DNA from: JAWLGJ01 sp041685145
GTDB lineage: Bacteria > Pseudomonadota > Alphaproteobacteria > Rhodospirillales > Magnetospirillaceae
Length of the DNA stretch: 64,000 nt
NCBI GenBank assembly: GCA_041685145.1
Contig: JAWLGJ010000011.1
Coordinates: 10,277 to 74,276, forward strand
Direction of reading: 5' to 3'
The notes beneath the pieces were generated by a model that saw only the letters and a program-made list of their open reading frames with translations, did no database searches and was not told where the DNA came from. A program made the translations under genes and the position numbers. Positions 44,150 to 52,024 of the stretch are shown here, piece by piece (positions within the stretch are counted from its first letter, which is position 1; the number at the start of each line of letters is the position of its first letter).

Positions 44150-44182
44150 AAAAAATGGCCGCGGGCACGGCGCCCGCGGCCA
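44150..44182 (-). terminator. Intrinsic terminator of the DUF4168 gene
   Basis: An 11-bp perfect stem (44156-44166 with 44172-44182) and a 5-base loop; on the minus strand it is followed by six T. It lies 25 bp past the DUF4168 stop and after the plus-strand DUF4340 stop. Confidence 0.82.
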
Positions 44183-44207
44183 ATGTCAGAGGGCGGGAGG
44201 AAGAGCC

Positions 44208-44579
44208 CTACTGCGCGTCCTGCATGTATTGCGACACCTTCTCGGCGATCTGCTGGTCGCTTTGCGCCGCTTGGTAGATGGTGTTGTAGTCCTGCACCGA
44301 CAGGCCCTGCTCCTGGACCGCCGACACCATCTCCTCCATCGCCTCCTCGCGGACGGTGTTCTGTTCCTCGGGCGTTTCTGCCTCTTCCAGGCGCGGCTGG
44401 AAATCGCGGCTGATGTCGCGCACCTGCAGCGCCGCCAGCGCGTAGGAGCGCAGATCGTCGTCGCTGAAGTTCATCTGCTGCTGCTGCTGCGGAGCCTGCT
44501 GGGCCTGGGCCGGCGCCCAAGCCATGCCGAGGGCGAGGGCAAAAGCGGCGGCGTAGATCGGAAGTCGTGGCATGTTCAT
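44208..44579 (-). CDS. DUF4168-domain secreted protein
   Basis: 123 residues: a signal peptide to about AQAQ (26), a Gln-rich stretch, then a helical domain (SYALAALQVRDISRDFQPRLEEA and the EEQNTVREEAMEEMVSAVQ helix). The domain occurs in cyanobacterial and proteobacterial small periplasmic proteins of unknown role. Divergently transcribed from the ECF sigma gene under a promoter of the same type. Confidence 0.8.
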   Translation of the reverse strand: MNMPRLPIYAAAFALALGMAWAPAQAQQAPQQQQQMNFSDDDLRSYALAALQVRDISRDFQPRLEEAETPEEQNTVREEAMEEMVSAVQEQGLSVQDYNTIYQAAQSDQQIAEKVSQYMQDAQ

Positions 44580-44643
44580 GGATCACCTTGCAACCGTGGT
44601 CAAAGTCGATGCGGAGGCACCCGCCGTGGCGGCGCGCCCCATA

Positions 44644-44672
44644 GAAGACAAGCGGTGTGGCCGTAAAGTTCC
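44644..44672 (-). promoter_or_regulatory. ECF-type promoter of the DUF4168 gene
   Basis: Minus strand GGAACTT (44672-44666), 16-bp spacer, GTCTTC (44649-44644). The expected start is near 44637, giving a leader of about 58 bases. The same layout stands on the plus strand at 44742. Confidence 0.7.
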
Positions 44673-44741
44673 GTACCGTGTTTGGATTTCCTGATTTCGC
44701 GCGTTAGCCTGGGCATCGCGCGGCTTGGCGCGCACGCGGCC

Positions 44742-44770
44742 GGAACTTTTGCCGCGCCCGACCTGTCGAA
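44742..44770 (+). promoter_or_regulatory. ECF-type promoter of the sigma factor gene
   Basis: GGAACTT (44742-44748), 16-bp spacer, GTCGAA (44765-44770). Both -35 boxes share CGGAACTTT with the opposite promoter, pointing to autoregulation by the sigma factor. Confidence 0.7.
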
Positions 44771-44800
44771 AAGGAAGTTGTTGTGACGACGGAGGATTCG

Positions 44801-45313
44801 GTGGACGAGGTCAAATGGCTCATCGCGCGCGAGATCCCGCGGTTGCGCCGCTATGCGACCGCGCTGGTCGGCGATGCCGCCGCCGCCGACGACCTCGTCC
44901 AGGACTGCCTGGAGCGCGCCCTGCGCAAGCGGCATCTGTGGACGCGCCGCGGCAGTGTGCGCAACTGGCTGTATCGCATCCTCTACAATGTCTTTGTCAA
45001 TCAGGGGCACCGGCGCCGGCGCGTCCGGCTCCAGGTGCAGTTGGAGGACGCTCCCGGCGCGATGGCGCAGGCGCCGCGCCAGGACCAGGGCCTCATTTGC
45101 GACGATATCGCCGCGGCCATGGACCGCCTGCCCGAGGACCAGCGCGCTGCCATCGTGCTGACGGCGCTGGAGGGGCTGTCCTACGAGGAGGCGGCGGCGG
45201 TGCTGGGCATCCGCATCGGCACCCTGCGCTCGCGCCTGTCGCGCGGGCGTGAAAAACTGCGCGCGCTTTACACCGGCCACGATTCCCGCGTGGCCCTGCG
45301 ACGGGTGAAATAG
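44801..45313 (+). CDS. ECF-family RNA polymerase sigma factor
   Basis: 170 residues. Region 2: ATALVGDAAAADDLVQDCLERAL and the WLYRILYNVFVNQ helix; region 4: LEGLSYEEAAAVLGIRIGTLRSRLSRGREKL. No region 3, as expected for ECF sigmas. GTG at 44801 is chosen because the promoter -10 ends at 44770, leaving room for a leader with GGAGG at 44791; a GTG at 44783 is the alternative. Followed 2 bp later by its anti-sigma gene. Confidence 0.88.
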   Translation: MDEVKWLIAREIPRLRRYATALVGDAAAADDLVQDCLERALRKRHLWTRRGSVRNWLYRILYNVFVNQGHRRRRVRLQVQLEDAPGAMAQAPRQDQGLICDDIAAAMDRLPEDQRAAIVLTALEGLSYEEAAAVLGIRIGTLRSRLSRGREKLRALYTGHDSRVALRRVK

Positions 45314-45315
45314 CC

Positions 45316-46188
45316 ATGCCGCACGCCATCGACGACCGTGACCTGCTCGCCTTCGCGGACGGACTGTTGGGCCGCGACCCCGTCCGCCGGGAACTGGTGG
45401 AGGCCTATCTGGAAGCGAATCCCGACGACGCCGAGCGCGTTGCCGCTTATCGCGGCCAGACCGAGGCGCTGCACCGCCGCTATGGCAGCATCGTCCACGA
45501 ACCGGTGCCGGCGCGACTGACGGCGCCGCTGGAACGGCGTCGCGGCGGCGGCGCCGGCTGGCGCCGGGCGGCGGCGGCGGTGCTGCTGTCGGCGGCGGCG
45601 GCGGGCGGCGGCTGGCTGGCGGGGCAGTGGCAGGACGACGACCCCGCCTGGAGCCTGCACGCCTTTCTCGACGAAACCCACCGCGCCTATACCCAGGCGG
45701 CGGCGGGCGGGGTGGACGCCCCGCCCCCGGCGGCGGCCGGCGGCCCCCTCACCTGGCGGTCGGTGAGCCTGATGGCGCCGGACCTGGGGCCGCTGGGCTA
45801 TCGGCTGGTGGACAAGCGGGCCGGCGACGGGCCCGACGGCACCGAGATGGCGCGGCTGACCTACGACGCCGGCGACGGCCGGCGCTTTACACTGTTCCTG
45901 CGGCCGCGCTGGCGCGATAGCAGCGCCCCCATCCGCCTGTCGCAGGACGGCGAGGTCTCTTACGCCTACTGGCTGGACGGGCCGCTGGCCTCGGCCGTCG
46001 CCTCCCGCCTGCCGCCGTCCGAGACGCTGGCGGTGGCCCAGGCGGTGCGCGACGCCATGCGCCCGCCCGCCCCGGCGGCGCCGCGCCCGGTGGCGCCGAC
46101 GCCGTTGCTGCCGGCGGCGGACGACCCGGCGCCGGCGGCGCAGCCGGCGCAGGCCTCGGTGGCGGTGGAGGGCGTCGTCGCCAATTGA
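45316..46188 (+). CDS. Membrane-bound anti-sigma factor
   Basis: 290 residues. The N-terminus (IDDRDLLAFADGLLGRDPVRRELVEAYLEANPDD) is of the anti-sigma DIXXXX type that binds sigma; one membrane helix at about 83-105 follows (AAAAVLLSAAAAGGGWLAG), then a periplasmic sensor domain and a Pro/Ala-rich tail. Held as a pair with the sigma factor (2-bp gap). The trigger for release is unknown. Confidence 0.8.
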   Translation: MPHAIDDRDLLAFADGLLGRDPVRRELVEAYLEANPDDAERVAAYRGQTEALHRRYGSIVHEPVPARLTAPLERRRGGGAGWRRAAAAVLLSAAAAGGGWLAGQWQDDDPAWSLHAFLDETHRAYTQAAAGGVDAPPPAAAGGPLTWRSVSLMAPDLGPLGYRLVDKRAGDGPDGTEMARLTYDAGDGRRFTLFLRPRWRDSSAPIRLSQDGEVSYAYWLDGPLASAVASRLPPSETLAVAQAVRDAMRPPAPAAPRPVAPTPLLPAADDPAPAAQPAQASVAVEGVVAN

Positions 46189-46208
46189 GCCCCGGTGCCG
46201 CCGGTCTT

Positions 46209-46243
46209 GGGGGATGATTAACCCTTGTCGGTCACCATCCCCC
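46209..46243 (+). other. Inverted repeat downstream of the anti-sigma gene
   Basis: GGGGGATG (46209-46216) pairs with CATCCCCC (46236-46243), an 8-bp perfect stem with a 19-base loop; no T run follows. It may be a terminator-like structure or a leader element of the receiver gene. Confidence 0.35.
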
Positions 46244-46269
46244 GCCTGACTGGCAGGTGGAGAGGCCCG

Positions 46270-46614
46270 GTGCGGATCATGGTGGTGGCGGCCGACGTGC
46301 TGCTGGGCACGGCGCTGACAATGTATCTGGAGGAGGCGGGCCACGCCGTCGTACTTGCCGAGGGTCCGGATCAGGCCACGCGGCTGCTGGCCGACGAGCC
46401 GCCCCAGCTGGCGGTGGTGGACGGCAGCCCCGCGACGGTGGCCGAGGCCGTGATCGCCGGCCTGCGGCAACGGCGGATCGGGGTCATCCTGCTCACCGAC
46501 GACGCCGCCGGCACCGACGACGCGACCGAATCGCCGCTGCGCCTCGAAAAACCCTTCGAGCCCCGCCGGCTGGCGGCGGCGGTGGCGGAACTGGCCGGCA
46601 GCATGTGCGCGTGA
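46270..46614 (+). CDS. Small receiver-domain protein
   Basis: 114 residues, one response-regulator fold. The phospho-acceptor position is Asp51 (VVDGSP) and the conserved Lys lies in RLEKPFEP, but the acidic pocket is reduced to VVAADV with a single Asp9. It may act as a phosphate sink or be non-phosphorylated. GTG at 46270 with GGAGAGG upstream is chosen over 46225. It sits between the sigma/anti-sigma pair and the twin receiver genes. Confidence 0.68.
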   Translation: MRIMVVAADVLLGTALTMYLEEAGHAVVLAEGPDQATRLLADEPPQLAVVDGSPATVAEAVIAGLRQRRIGVILLTDDAAGTDDATESPLRLEKPFEPRRLAAAVAELAGSMCA

Positions 46615-46636
46615 CCGGCCTTGGGCCGAGGACGCG

Positions 46637-47632
46637 CTAGGCGCAGGCCGCCGCGGCCTGGGGCGGCGCGGGCGCCGGGCGCGCGGGATCGGGCCGCGTC
46701 TGCTGGGCGTAGTCGCTGACGCGGGCGGAAATCTCCAGCGAGGCTTCGACGACGGCCGCCTCGTGGGCGAAGGTCCGCCCCAGCACCAGCACCACCTTGT
46801 CGAGGAGTTCGATGTCGCGGCCGTGCGGCTTGGCGGCGTCGGCGGCCAGGCGCGCGCAGATGCCCACCAGCGACAGCGCCACCTCGGCCACATGGGCGTA
46901 GCGCGATCCGCGCAGCCGCCGCGCCAGGTCGGTGGCCATGCGCTCCAGGCGATTCAACTCGCCCACCACCTCGACAAGGCTGCCGCTCTCGTCATAGACC
47001 TCGCGCAGGCGCGGGACGCACTGCTCCAGTTCGGTGACGTAGCGGTCGGCCTTCTCGGCGTTGATGCGCGCCGCCACCGTGTCGATGAGGCGCTTCAAGG
47101 TGAGGTTGTCGGTGGTGGACAGCGCCTTGCTTTGCAGGATGTTCGGCACCTCGATCAACGGCAGGCGCTGCCCGGCGTCGCGCGCCTGCTGGCGCCGGTC
47201 GGGGCCGATATAGTCGCGCGTCACCACGAATGGCTTGCGTTCGCGCGCCAGTGTCTTGATGCGGTCGACCAGCGCCGCCGGCGCCACCGGCTTGACCACG
47301 ACGTCGTCGACGCCGGCGTCGACCAGCCGCCGCACGGCCGCCGCCTCCGGCACCGCCAGCAGCGCGATCACCACCAGGAACGGGTTGTCGCCCAGCATCG
47401 TGTGGCGCACGTCGCGCACCAGGTCGCAGACGTCGCCGCCGGGAAGGGCGCTGTCGACGATCAGCAGGTCGACACGTCCGGCGCCCACGAAATCGGCCAC
47501 GTCGGCAAGCTCGGCGACGTCAAGAACCGTCCTGAAGCCGGCGCCGAACAAGGCGTCCAGATAGCGCCGCCGCGCCGCCGTGTCCGGCTTTGCCAGCAGC
47601 ACCCGCACCCTCTCGAAACCCATAGCCGCCAT
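46637..47632 (-). CDS. Response-regulator-like protein with conserved C-terminal domain (paralogue A)
   Basis: 331 residues. Receiver domain 1-130 with Asp60 (LLIVDSALPGGD) and Lys in VVVKPVAP; the usual acidic pair is missing (LLAKPD), and the switch Thr/Ser site reads IALLAVP. A C-terminal domain of ~190 residues starts with RKPFVVTRDYIGPDRR and continues with predicted helices. It shares this domain with the neighbour at 47779; no DNA-binding or enzymatic motif seen. Confidence 0.7.
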   Translation of the reverse strand: MAAMGFERVRVLLAKPDTAARRRYLDALFGAGFRTVLDVAELADVADFVGAGRVDLLIVDSALPGGDVCDLVRDVRHTMLGDNPFLVVIALLAVPEAAAVRRLVDAGVDDVVVKPVAPAALVDRIKTLARERKPFVVTRDYIGPDRRQQARDAGQRLPLIEVPNILQSKALSTTDNLTLKRLIDTVAARINAEKADRYVTELEQCVPRLREVYDESGSLVEVVGELNRLERMATDLARRLRGSRYAHVAEVALSLVGICARLAADAAKPHGRDIELLDKVVLVLGRTFAHEAAVVEASLEISARVSDYAQQTRPDPARPAPAPPQAAAACA

Positions 47633-47679
47633 TCTTCCGCCTCCCCCAAGGGAAAAGTGCCGCGCATCCTTTTTTTGCG

Positions 47680-47709
47680 ATTATCAGCAAAGGGGCGGAG
47701 GCGTGTCGA
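47680..47709 (-). promoter_or_regulatory. Possible promoter of the receiver protein gene A
   Basis: Minus strand TCGACA (47709-47704), 18-bp spacer, GATAAT (47685-47680). It lies in the 146-bp, markedly AT-rich gap between the two paralogous genes. Confidence 0.4.
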
Positions 47710-47778
47710 CAAAAATAAGTAATTGTGAAGATGGGGCTTAAAGTAACTTTATTTACCTAAAATTCGATCCTTATTGCC

Positions 47779-48735
47779 CTATTCCGCGTTCTCGCGGCGC
47801 CGGGTGTAGTCGATGACGCGCTCGGAAATCTTCAGCGCCGTGTCGACGGTGGTGCGGTCGTCGCTGTACAGGCGGTCGAAGGTCTGCGAGATCTTTGCCA
47901 GCAGTTCCAGGTCGCGCGGGTGCGGCTGCTCGAAGCGTTCGAGGATGCGCTCGACCACGCCCTTCAGCGACAGCGCCATCTCGGCGACATGGGCAAACGC
48001 CGTCGAGCGCAGCCGCAGCGCCAGATCCTCGCCGATGCCGATGAGCCGGCGCAACTGGGCGTCGGTGGCGGACGGGTCGAGCTCGTCGTCGCGGTAGGCG
48101 GCCAGGATGCGCTCGACCAGCCAACTGATCTGCACGACGTGGCGCTCGGATTTTTCCTCGTTGATGCGGCTGGCGGCCTCGTCGATCAGGCGCTGCATGG
48201 TGCCGGGATCGGTGTTGGCGACCGCCTTGCTGTGCAGCACGTTGGGCACCTCGATCAGTGGCGCCGACTTCGCCGCCTCGGGGCGGGCCTGGCGGCGGCG
48301 GTCGGGGCCGATATAGTCGTGCGTGACCACGAAGGGCTTGCGCCCGCGCGCCAGCATTTTCAGGCGACCCAGCAGCACGTCGACGCTGAACGGCTTGACG
48401 ACGATGTCGTCGACGCCGGATTCGACGATGCGCCGGATGGTGTCGCGCTCGGTGTCCGAGGTCATCGCCACCGCGATCAGGAAGGGGTTGGGGCCCAGCT
48501 TGTGGTGGCGGACCTGATGGACCAGGTCGCACATGTCGCCGCCGGGCAGGGCGGTGTCGCACATCAGCACGTCGCATTCGCCGCGTTCGACCGCCTGCGC
48601 GACGACGGTGAAGTCCGAGGTGTCGAGAACCTCGCGGAAGCCCTGGCCGAACAGGCTGCTCTTCAGGCTGGTGCGCACATTGGGGTTCGGCTCGCCCAGC
48701 ACCAGCCGCACGCCATCGAACTTATAATCCGCCAT
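47779..48735 (-). CDS. Response-regulator-like protein with conserved C-terminal domain (paralogue B)
   Basis: 318 residues, co-linear with the neighbour at 46637. Receiver with Asp60 (VLMCDTALPGGD), Thr in AMTSDTER and Lys in IVVKPFSV; the acidic pair reads LGEPNP, so one acid remains. After the receiver comes the same RKPFVVTHDYIGPDRR segment and the shared helical C-terminal domain. The ATG at 48735 overlaps the end of the lipoprotein gene by 14 bp. Confidence 0.72.
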   Translation of the reverse strand: MADYKFDGVRLVLGEPNPNVRTSLKSSLFGQGFREVLDTSDFTVVAQAVERGECDVLMCDTALPGGDMCDLVHQVRHHKLGPNPFLIAVAMTSDTERDTIRRIVESGVDDIVVKPFSVDVLLGRLKMLARGRKPFVVTHDYIGPDRRRQARPEAAKSAPLIEVPNVLHSKAVANTDPGTMQRLIDEAASRINEEKSERHVVQISWLVERILAAYRDDELDPSATDAQLRRLIGIGEDLALRLRSTAFAHVAEMALSLKGVVERILERFEQPHPRDLELLAKISQTFDRLYSDDRTTVDTALKISERVIDYTRRRENAE

Positions 48736-49822
48736 CGGCCCCGATCCGCCACAATGAAGTTGCGTCCAGCACATACAGCGCCCGGCCCGCGGGTTCGAAG
48801 CGCAGCGCCCGTGGCGACGCCAGCCCCAGGAATTCGTTGGCGAACACCCGCACGTCGCCGCTGCCGGTGTCGAGCATCAGGACACGGCCGCCGTCGGCTT
48901 CGGCAATGAAGGCGATGTCCGGCTCGCCGAAGACGCCGGCGGTGGCGAAGTCGAAGCCGGCGACGCCCTCGACGACCAGCACCCGCAGGCCGCCAAGGGC
49001 GACGGCGCGGGCCTCGCCCACGGTCGGACGCGGCGGCGGCCGACGCTCCGCGCCCCGCGCCCGCGGCCTTTCGGCGGCATAGAGGGTGCCGTCGGCGGCG
49101 AAGCGCATCGCCACCGGCGCCAGATCGTCGGCCGCGACCACCGCCGGGGGGCCGTCGGGCGGCAGGCGGAGGATGGCGTTGCAGGGGCCCGCCGCCCCCG
49201 GTTGCGCCTCGCCCGACAGCACCGTCAGGCAGTCGGCCTCGGCCCGGAGGTGCGTATAGACGGCGCCGTCGGGGCCGACGGCGGAGGCGCCCAGGCGGGC
49301 CTCGCCGTCGCGGGGGGCGAAGAGCAGTTCGGGCGCCCCCCCGGCATCGGGCAGGCGCAGCACGGCGTCGCCCTGGGGCGAGGACTGGGTGACGACGAAG
49401 CCGCCCGGCCCGTAATCGAGGCCGTGCCAGCGGGCCCCGGGCTCGGAGACATGCGCCACCGCGCGCCCGCCCTCGGCGTCGAGGCGCAGCAGGCGCGGCG
49501 CCCGGCCGTCGCCGCCGCCCTCGAGCACATGCAGGCGGCCCCGGGAATCGAAGGCCAGCCCGGCGGGGGCGTGGAGGCCGTCAACCAGACGCTCGGCGGC
49601 GAAGCCCGCCGGCAGCGCCGCCGGCGCCGCCCTCTCCGGCGGCGCCTCGGGTCGGGGCGGGGCCTCGGCCTCGGGCGACGGCGCGGCGGCGGGCGCCACC
49701 GTCGCCACCGGCCGGGGATCGCCCCGGGAGCGGCCCTCGCAGGCGCCGAGGCCGGCAAGCGCCAGGGCCAGCACCGTCACGGCGAAGGCGCCGGGCCGTG
49801 CGAACACGCTGCCCTTGTGCAT
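48722..49822 (-). CDS. Lipoprotein with predicted beta-propeller (NHL-like) domain
   Basis: 366 residues. Signal with lipobox LAGLGAC (Cys near 28), a Pro/Glu/Ala-rich linker to about 75, then repeated strands such as LAFDSRGRLHVLEGGGDGRAP, VGPDGAVYTHLR and ALRFEPAGRALYVLD that resemble NHL or sugar-lactonase propellers. Substrate unknown. ATG at 49822 (AGGAGG upstream) preferred over 49840. Confidence 0.7.
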   Translation of the reverse strand: MHKGSVFARPGAFAVTVLALALAGLGACEGRSRGDPRPVATVAPAAAPSPEAEAPPRPEAPPERAAPAALPAGFAAERLVDGLHAPAGLAFDSRGRLHVLEGGGDGRAPRLLRLDAEGGRAVAHVSEPGARWHGLDYGPGGFVVTQSSPQGDAVLRLPDAGGAPELLFAPRDGEARLGASAVGPDGAVYTHLRAEADCLTVLSGEAQPGAAGPCNAILRLPPDGPPAVVAADDLAPVAMRFAADGTLYAAERPRARGAERRPPPRPTVGEARAVALGGLRVLVVEGVAGFDFATAGVFGEPDIAFIAEADGGRVLMLDTGSGDVRVFANEFLGLASPRALRFEPAGRALYVLDATSLWRIGADGGL

Positions 49823-49851
49823 ACTCTCCTCCTGCGCCATTCATGCATCCG

Positions 49852-50664
49852 TCATAGGTCGATTGTAGCGCGCGAAACCAGCCGGTCCAGCCGCAGCCTG
49901 TGGCGGCGGTCGGTCAGGCGCAGCGCCCCGCCGGTCACCGCCGTCACCGCGCCCAGCCCGGTGCCGCCGGCGATGAGGAACATGATCAGCACCTGGTACT
50001 TGACCGCTTCCACCGGCGCCACCCCCGCCAGGATCTGCCCGGTCATCATCCCCGGCAGCGAAACGATGCCCGCCGCCGACATGGCGTTGACGATGGGCAT
50101 GAGCGCGCTGCGCAGGGCGGCGCGCATCAACGGGCGCATCGCCTGGGCGCGCGTGCAGCCCAGCGCCAGCCGCGCCTCGATGGCGGCGCGGCGGCCGTTC
50201 ACCCCCTCGGCCAGGGTGTGCAGGCCCAGGCTGATGCCGTTCATGGTGTTCCCCAGCACCATGCCCAGCAGCGGCAGCGCATAGCGGGGGTCGTACCAGG
50301 GGTCTGGCCGCACCTGCGTCGTCAGCGCCAGCACCGTCACCGCCCCGGCGGCGACCATCATGCAGCCGGTGCCCAGGCCATAGGACCACCAGCCCTTCAG
50401 GCGCCGCTCCTGTCGGGCCATGATCTCGCGGCCGGCGAACAGGATCATCACCAGCGCCGCCAGCCCCGTCCACAGCGGCGACACCAGCGCGAACAGCGTC
50501 GTCAGCACCAGCCCCACCAGCGCAAGCTGCGCCACCATCCGCGCCGCCGACAGCAGCAGGCGTCGCTCCAGCCCCAGATGCAGGGCCAGGGACAGCGCGG
50601 CGTTGATCAGCAGCAGCAGCGAGGCGAGCGCCAGATCGGCGTAGTCGAGGCGGATGTAGTTCAT
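49852..50664 (-). CDS. fetB: ABC transporter permease FetB-like (UPF0014)
   Basis: 270 residues with six or seven membrane helices. Family marks: ALVMILFAGREIMARQERR, LPLLGMVLGNTMNGISLGLH and SLPGMMTGQILAGVAPVEAVKYQVL. FetAB in E. coli exports iron and protects against oxidative stress. ATG overlaps the ATPase stop (ATGA). Confidence 0.88.
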   Translation of the reverse strand: MNYIRLDYADLALASLLLLINAALSLALHLGLERRLLLSAARMVAQLALVGLVLTTLFALVSPLWTGLAALVMILFAGREIMARQERRLKGWWSYGLGTGCMMVAAGAVTVLALTTQVRPDPWYDPRYALPLLGMVLGNTMNGISLGLHTLAEGVNGRRAAIEARLALGCTRAQAMRPLMRAALRSALMPIVNAMSAAGIVSLPGMMTGQILAGVAPVEAVKYQVLIMFLIAGGTGLGAVTAVTGGALRLTDRRHRLRLDRLVSRATIDL

Positions 50665-51299
50665 TCCGGCGCCCGTTCCTCCCGCACGCGGCCGTCGGCG
50701 ACCAGCAGGCGGCGGCGCGCCACCCGCCGGAGTTGCTCGCGGTCGTGGCTGGCCCACAGGACGATCAGGCCGTCCTGCCGCTTCGCCGCCACCAACGCCT
50801 CCACCGCCTCGGTGCTGGCGGGGTCGAGGGCGGCGGTGGGCTCGTCGAGCAGCAGCACGCGCGGCGGCGTCTCCAGCGCCCGCAGCAGGGCCAGGCGCTG
50901 TCGTTCCCCGGTGGACAGTTCGATCACCGGGCGCTCGCCGATCTCGGCCGGCAGCCCCAGCTCCGCCGCCGCGGCGGCCTGACCCGGCCAGTCGGTGAAA
51001 TGCTCGGCGACGGTCTCGGCCCACCAGCCGGGTTCGGCGGCGACGAAGCGCACCCGCCGCCGCCACGCCGGCGCCGGCATGGCGTCGCGGTCCTCTTCGC
51101 CCAGAACCACCCGGCCGTCGTTGGGGTCGAGGTCGGCGATGGCCCGCAGCAGCACCGTCTTGCCCGATCCCGACGGCCCCTGAACGCCCAGGCATTCACC
51201 GGGCGCCACCGCGAACTCGACCGGCGCCAGATTCAGCGGCCGCAGGCCATGCACTTCCAGCGTCGAGGCCGGGGCGGGAGAAGGTGGTGGCGTGGTCAT
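50661..51299 (-). CDS. fetA: ABC transporter ATP-binding protein FetA-like
   Basis: 212 residues. Walker A GPSGSGKT, signature LSTGERQRLALLRAL (Thr in place of the second usual Gly), Walker B VLLLDEPTAALDP, and an H-loop ASHDREQ. Pairs with FetB by overlap. An iron or metal export role is inferred from the family. Confidence 0.88.
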   Translation of the reverse strand: MTTPPPSPAPASTLEVHGLRPLNLAPVEFAVAPGECLGVQGPSGSGKTVLLRAIADLDPNDGRVVLGEEDRDAMPAPAWRRRVRFVAAEPGWWAETVAEHFTDWPGQAAAAAELGLPAEIGERPVIELSTGERQRLALLRALETPPRVLLLDEPTAALDPASTEAVEALVAAKRQDGLIVLWASHDREQLRRVARRRLLVADGRVREERAPE

Positions 51300-51340
51300 C
51301 GTTCGGGACCATAGCACCGCGCCGCAGGCGCGGACAGCGG

Positions 51341-52015
51341 TCAGCGGGGCGGGCCGAAGGGGGGCTCGGGCTCCCAGCCGTTTTCCCCCACCAGGGGCAC
51401 GAAGGCCACGGGGCCGAGATCGGCCTCGGCGAAATCGGCCTCGGCGATGCGGGTGATCCGCAGCAGCGTCTGCATGGTGCGGGCGGCGCCGATGGGGATG
51501 ACCAGCCGCCCGCCGACGGCCAGTTGCCGGCGCAGCGCCGCGGGGACGCGCGGGCCGCCGGCGGTGACGACGATGGCGTCGAAGGGCGCCGCCGGGGGCC
51601 AGCCGCGGGTGCCGTCGCCGACATGCACCCGCACATTGTCGCAACCCTGCCGCCGCAGCCGCTCGCGGGCGTCGGCGGCCAGCGGCGCCAGCCGCTCGAC
51701 GCTGTGCACCTCGGCGGCCAGATGCGCCAGCACGGCGGCGCCGTACCCCGAGCCGGTGCCGACCTCCAGCACCCGGTCGCCGGCGGCGATCGTCGCCGCC
51801 TCGGCCATCAGCGCGACGATATAGGGCTGCGAGATGGTCTGCCCCTCGCCCAGCGGCAGGGCGCCGTCGTCATAGGCGCGCCCGCGCAGGTCGTCGGGGA
51901 CGAAGGCCTCGCGCCGCACCGCCCGCATGGCCGCCAGCACCCGCGCGTCGGCAATGCCCCGCGCCGCCAGTTGCCGGGTCACCATGTCCTCGCGCGCCTG
52001 GTCGAAATCGGTCAT
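51341..52015 (-). CDS. pcm: Protein-L-isoaspartate O-methyltransferase
   Basis: 224 residues. Repairs isoaspartyl residues in aged proteins. Motifs: DDGALPLGEGQTISQPYIV and the SAM site VLEVGTGSGYGAAVLA; then GDGTRGWPPAAPFDAIVVTA. 9 bp after the CCA-adding gene, so probably in one transcript. Confidence 0.92.
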   Translation of the reverse strand: MTDFDQAREDMVTRQLAARGIADARVLAAMRAVRREAFVPDDLRGRAYDDGALPLGEGQTISQPYIVALMAEAATIAAGDRVLEVGTGSGYGAAVLAHLAAEVHSVERLAPLAADARERLRRQGCDNVRVHVGDGTRGWPPAAPFDAIVVTAGGPRVPAALRRQLAVGGRLVIPIGAARTMQTLLRITRIAEADFAEADLGPVAFVPLVGENGWEPEPPFGPPR

Positions 52016-52024
52016 GGCCCCCCG

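Noticed and set aside
44742..44770. EcfG-type promoter (GGAAC-N16-17-CGTT)
   Set aside because: No CGTT at the right distance; GGAACTT-N16-GTC fits both strands, so a general stress EcfG regulon call is not supported.
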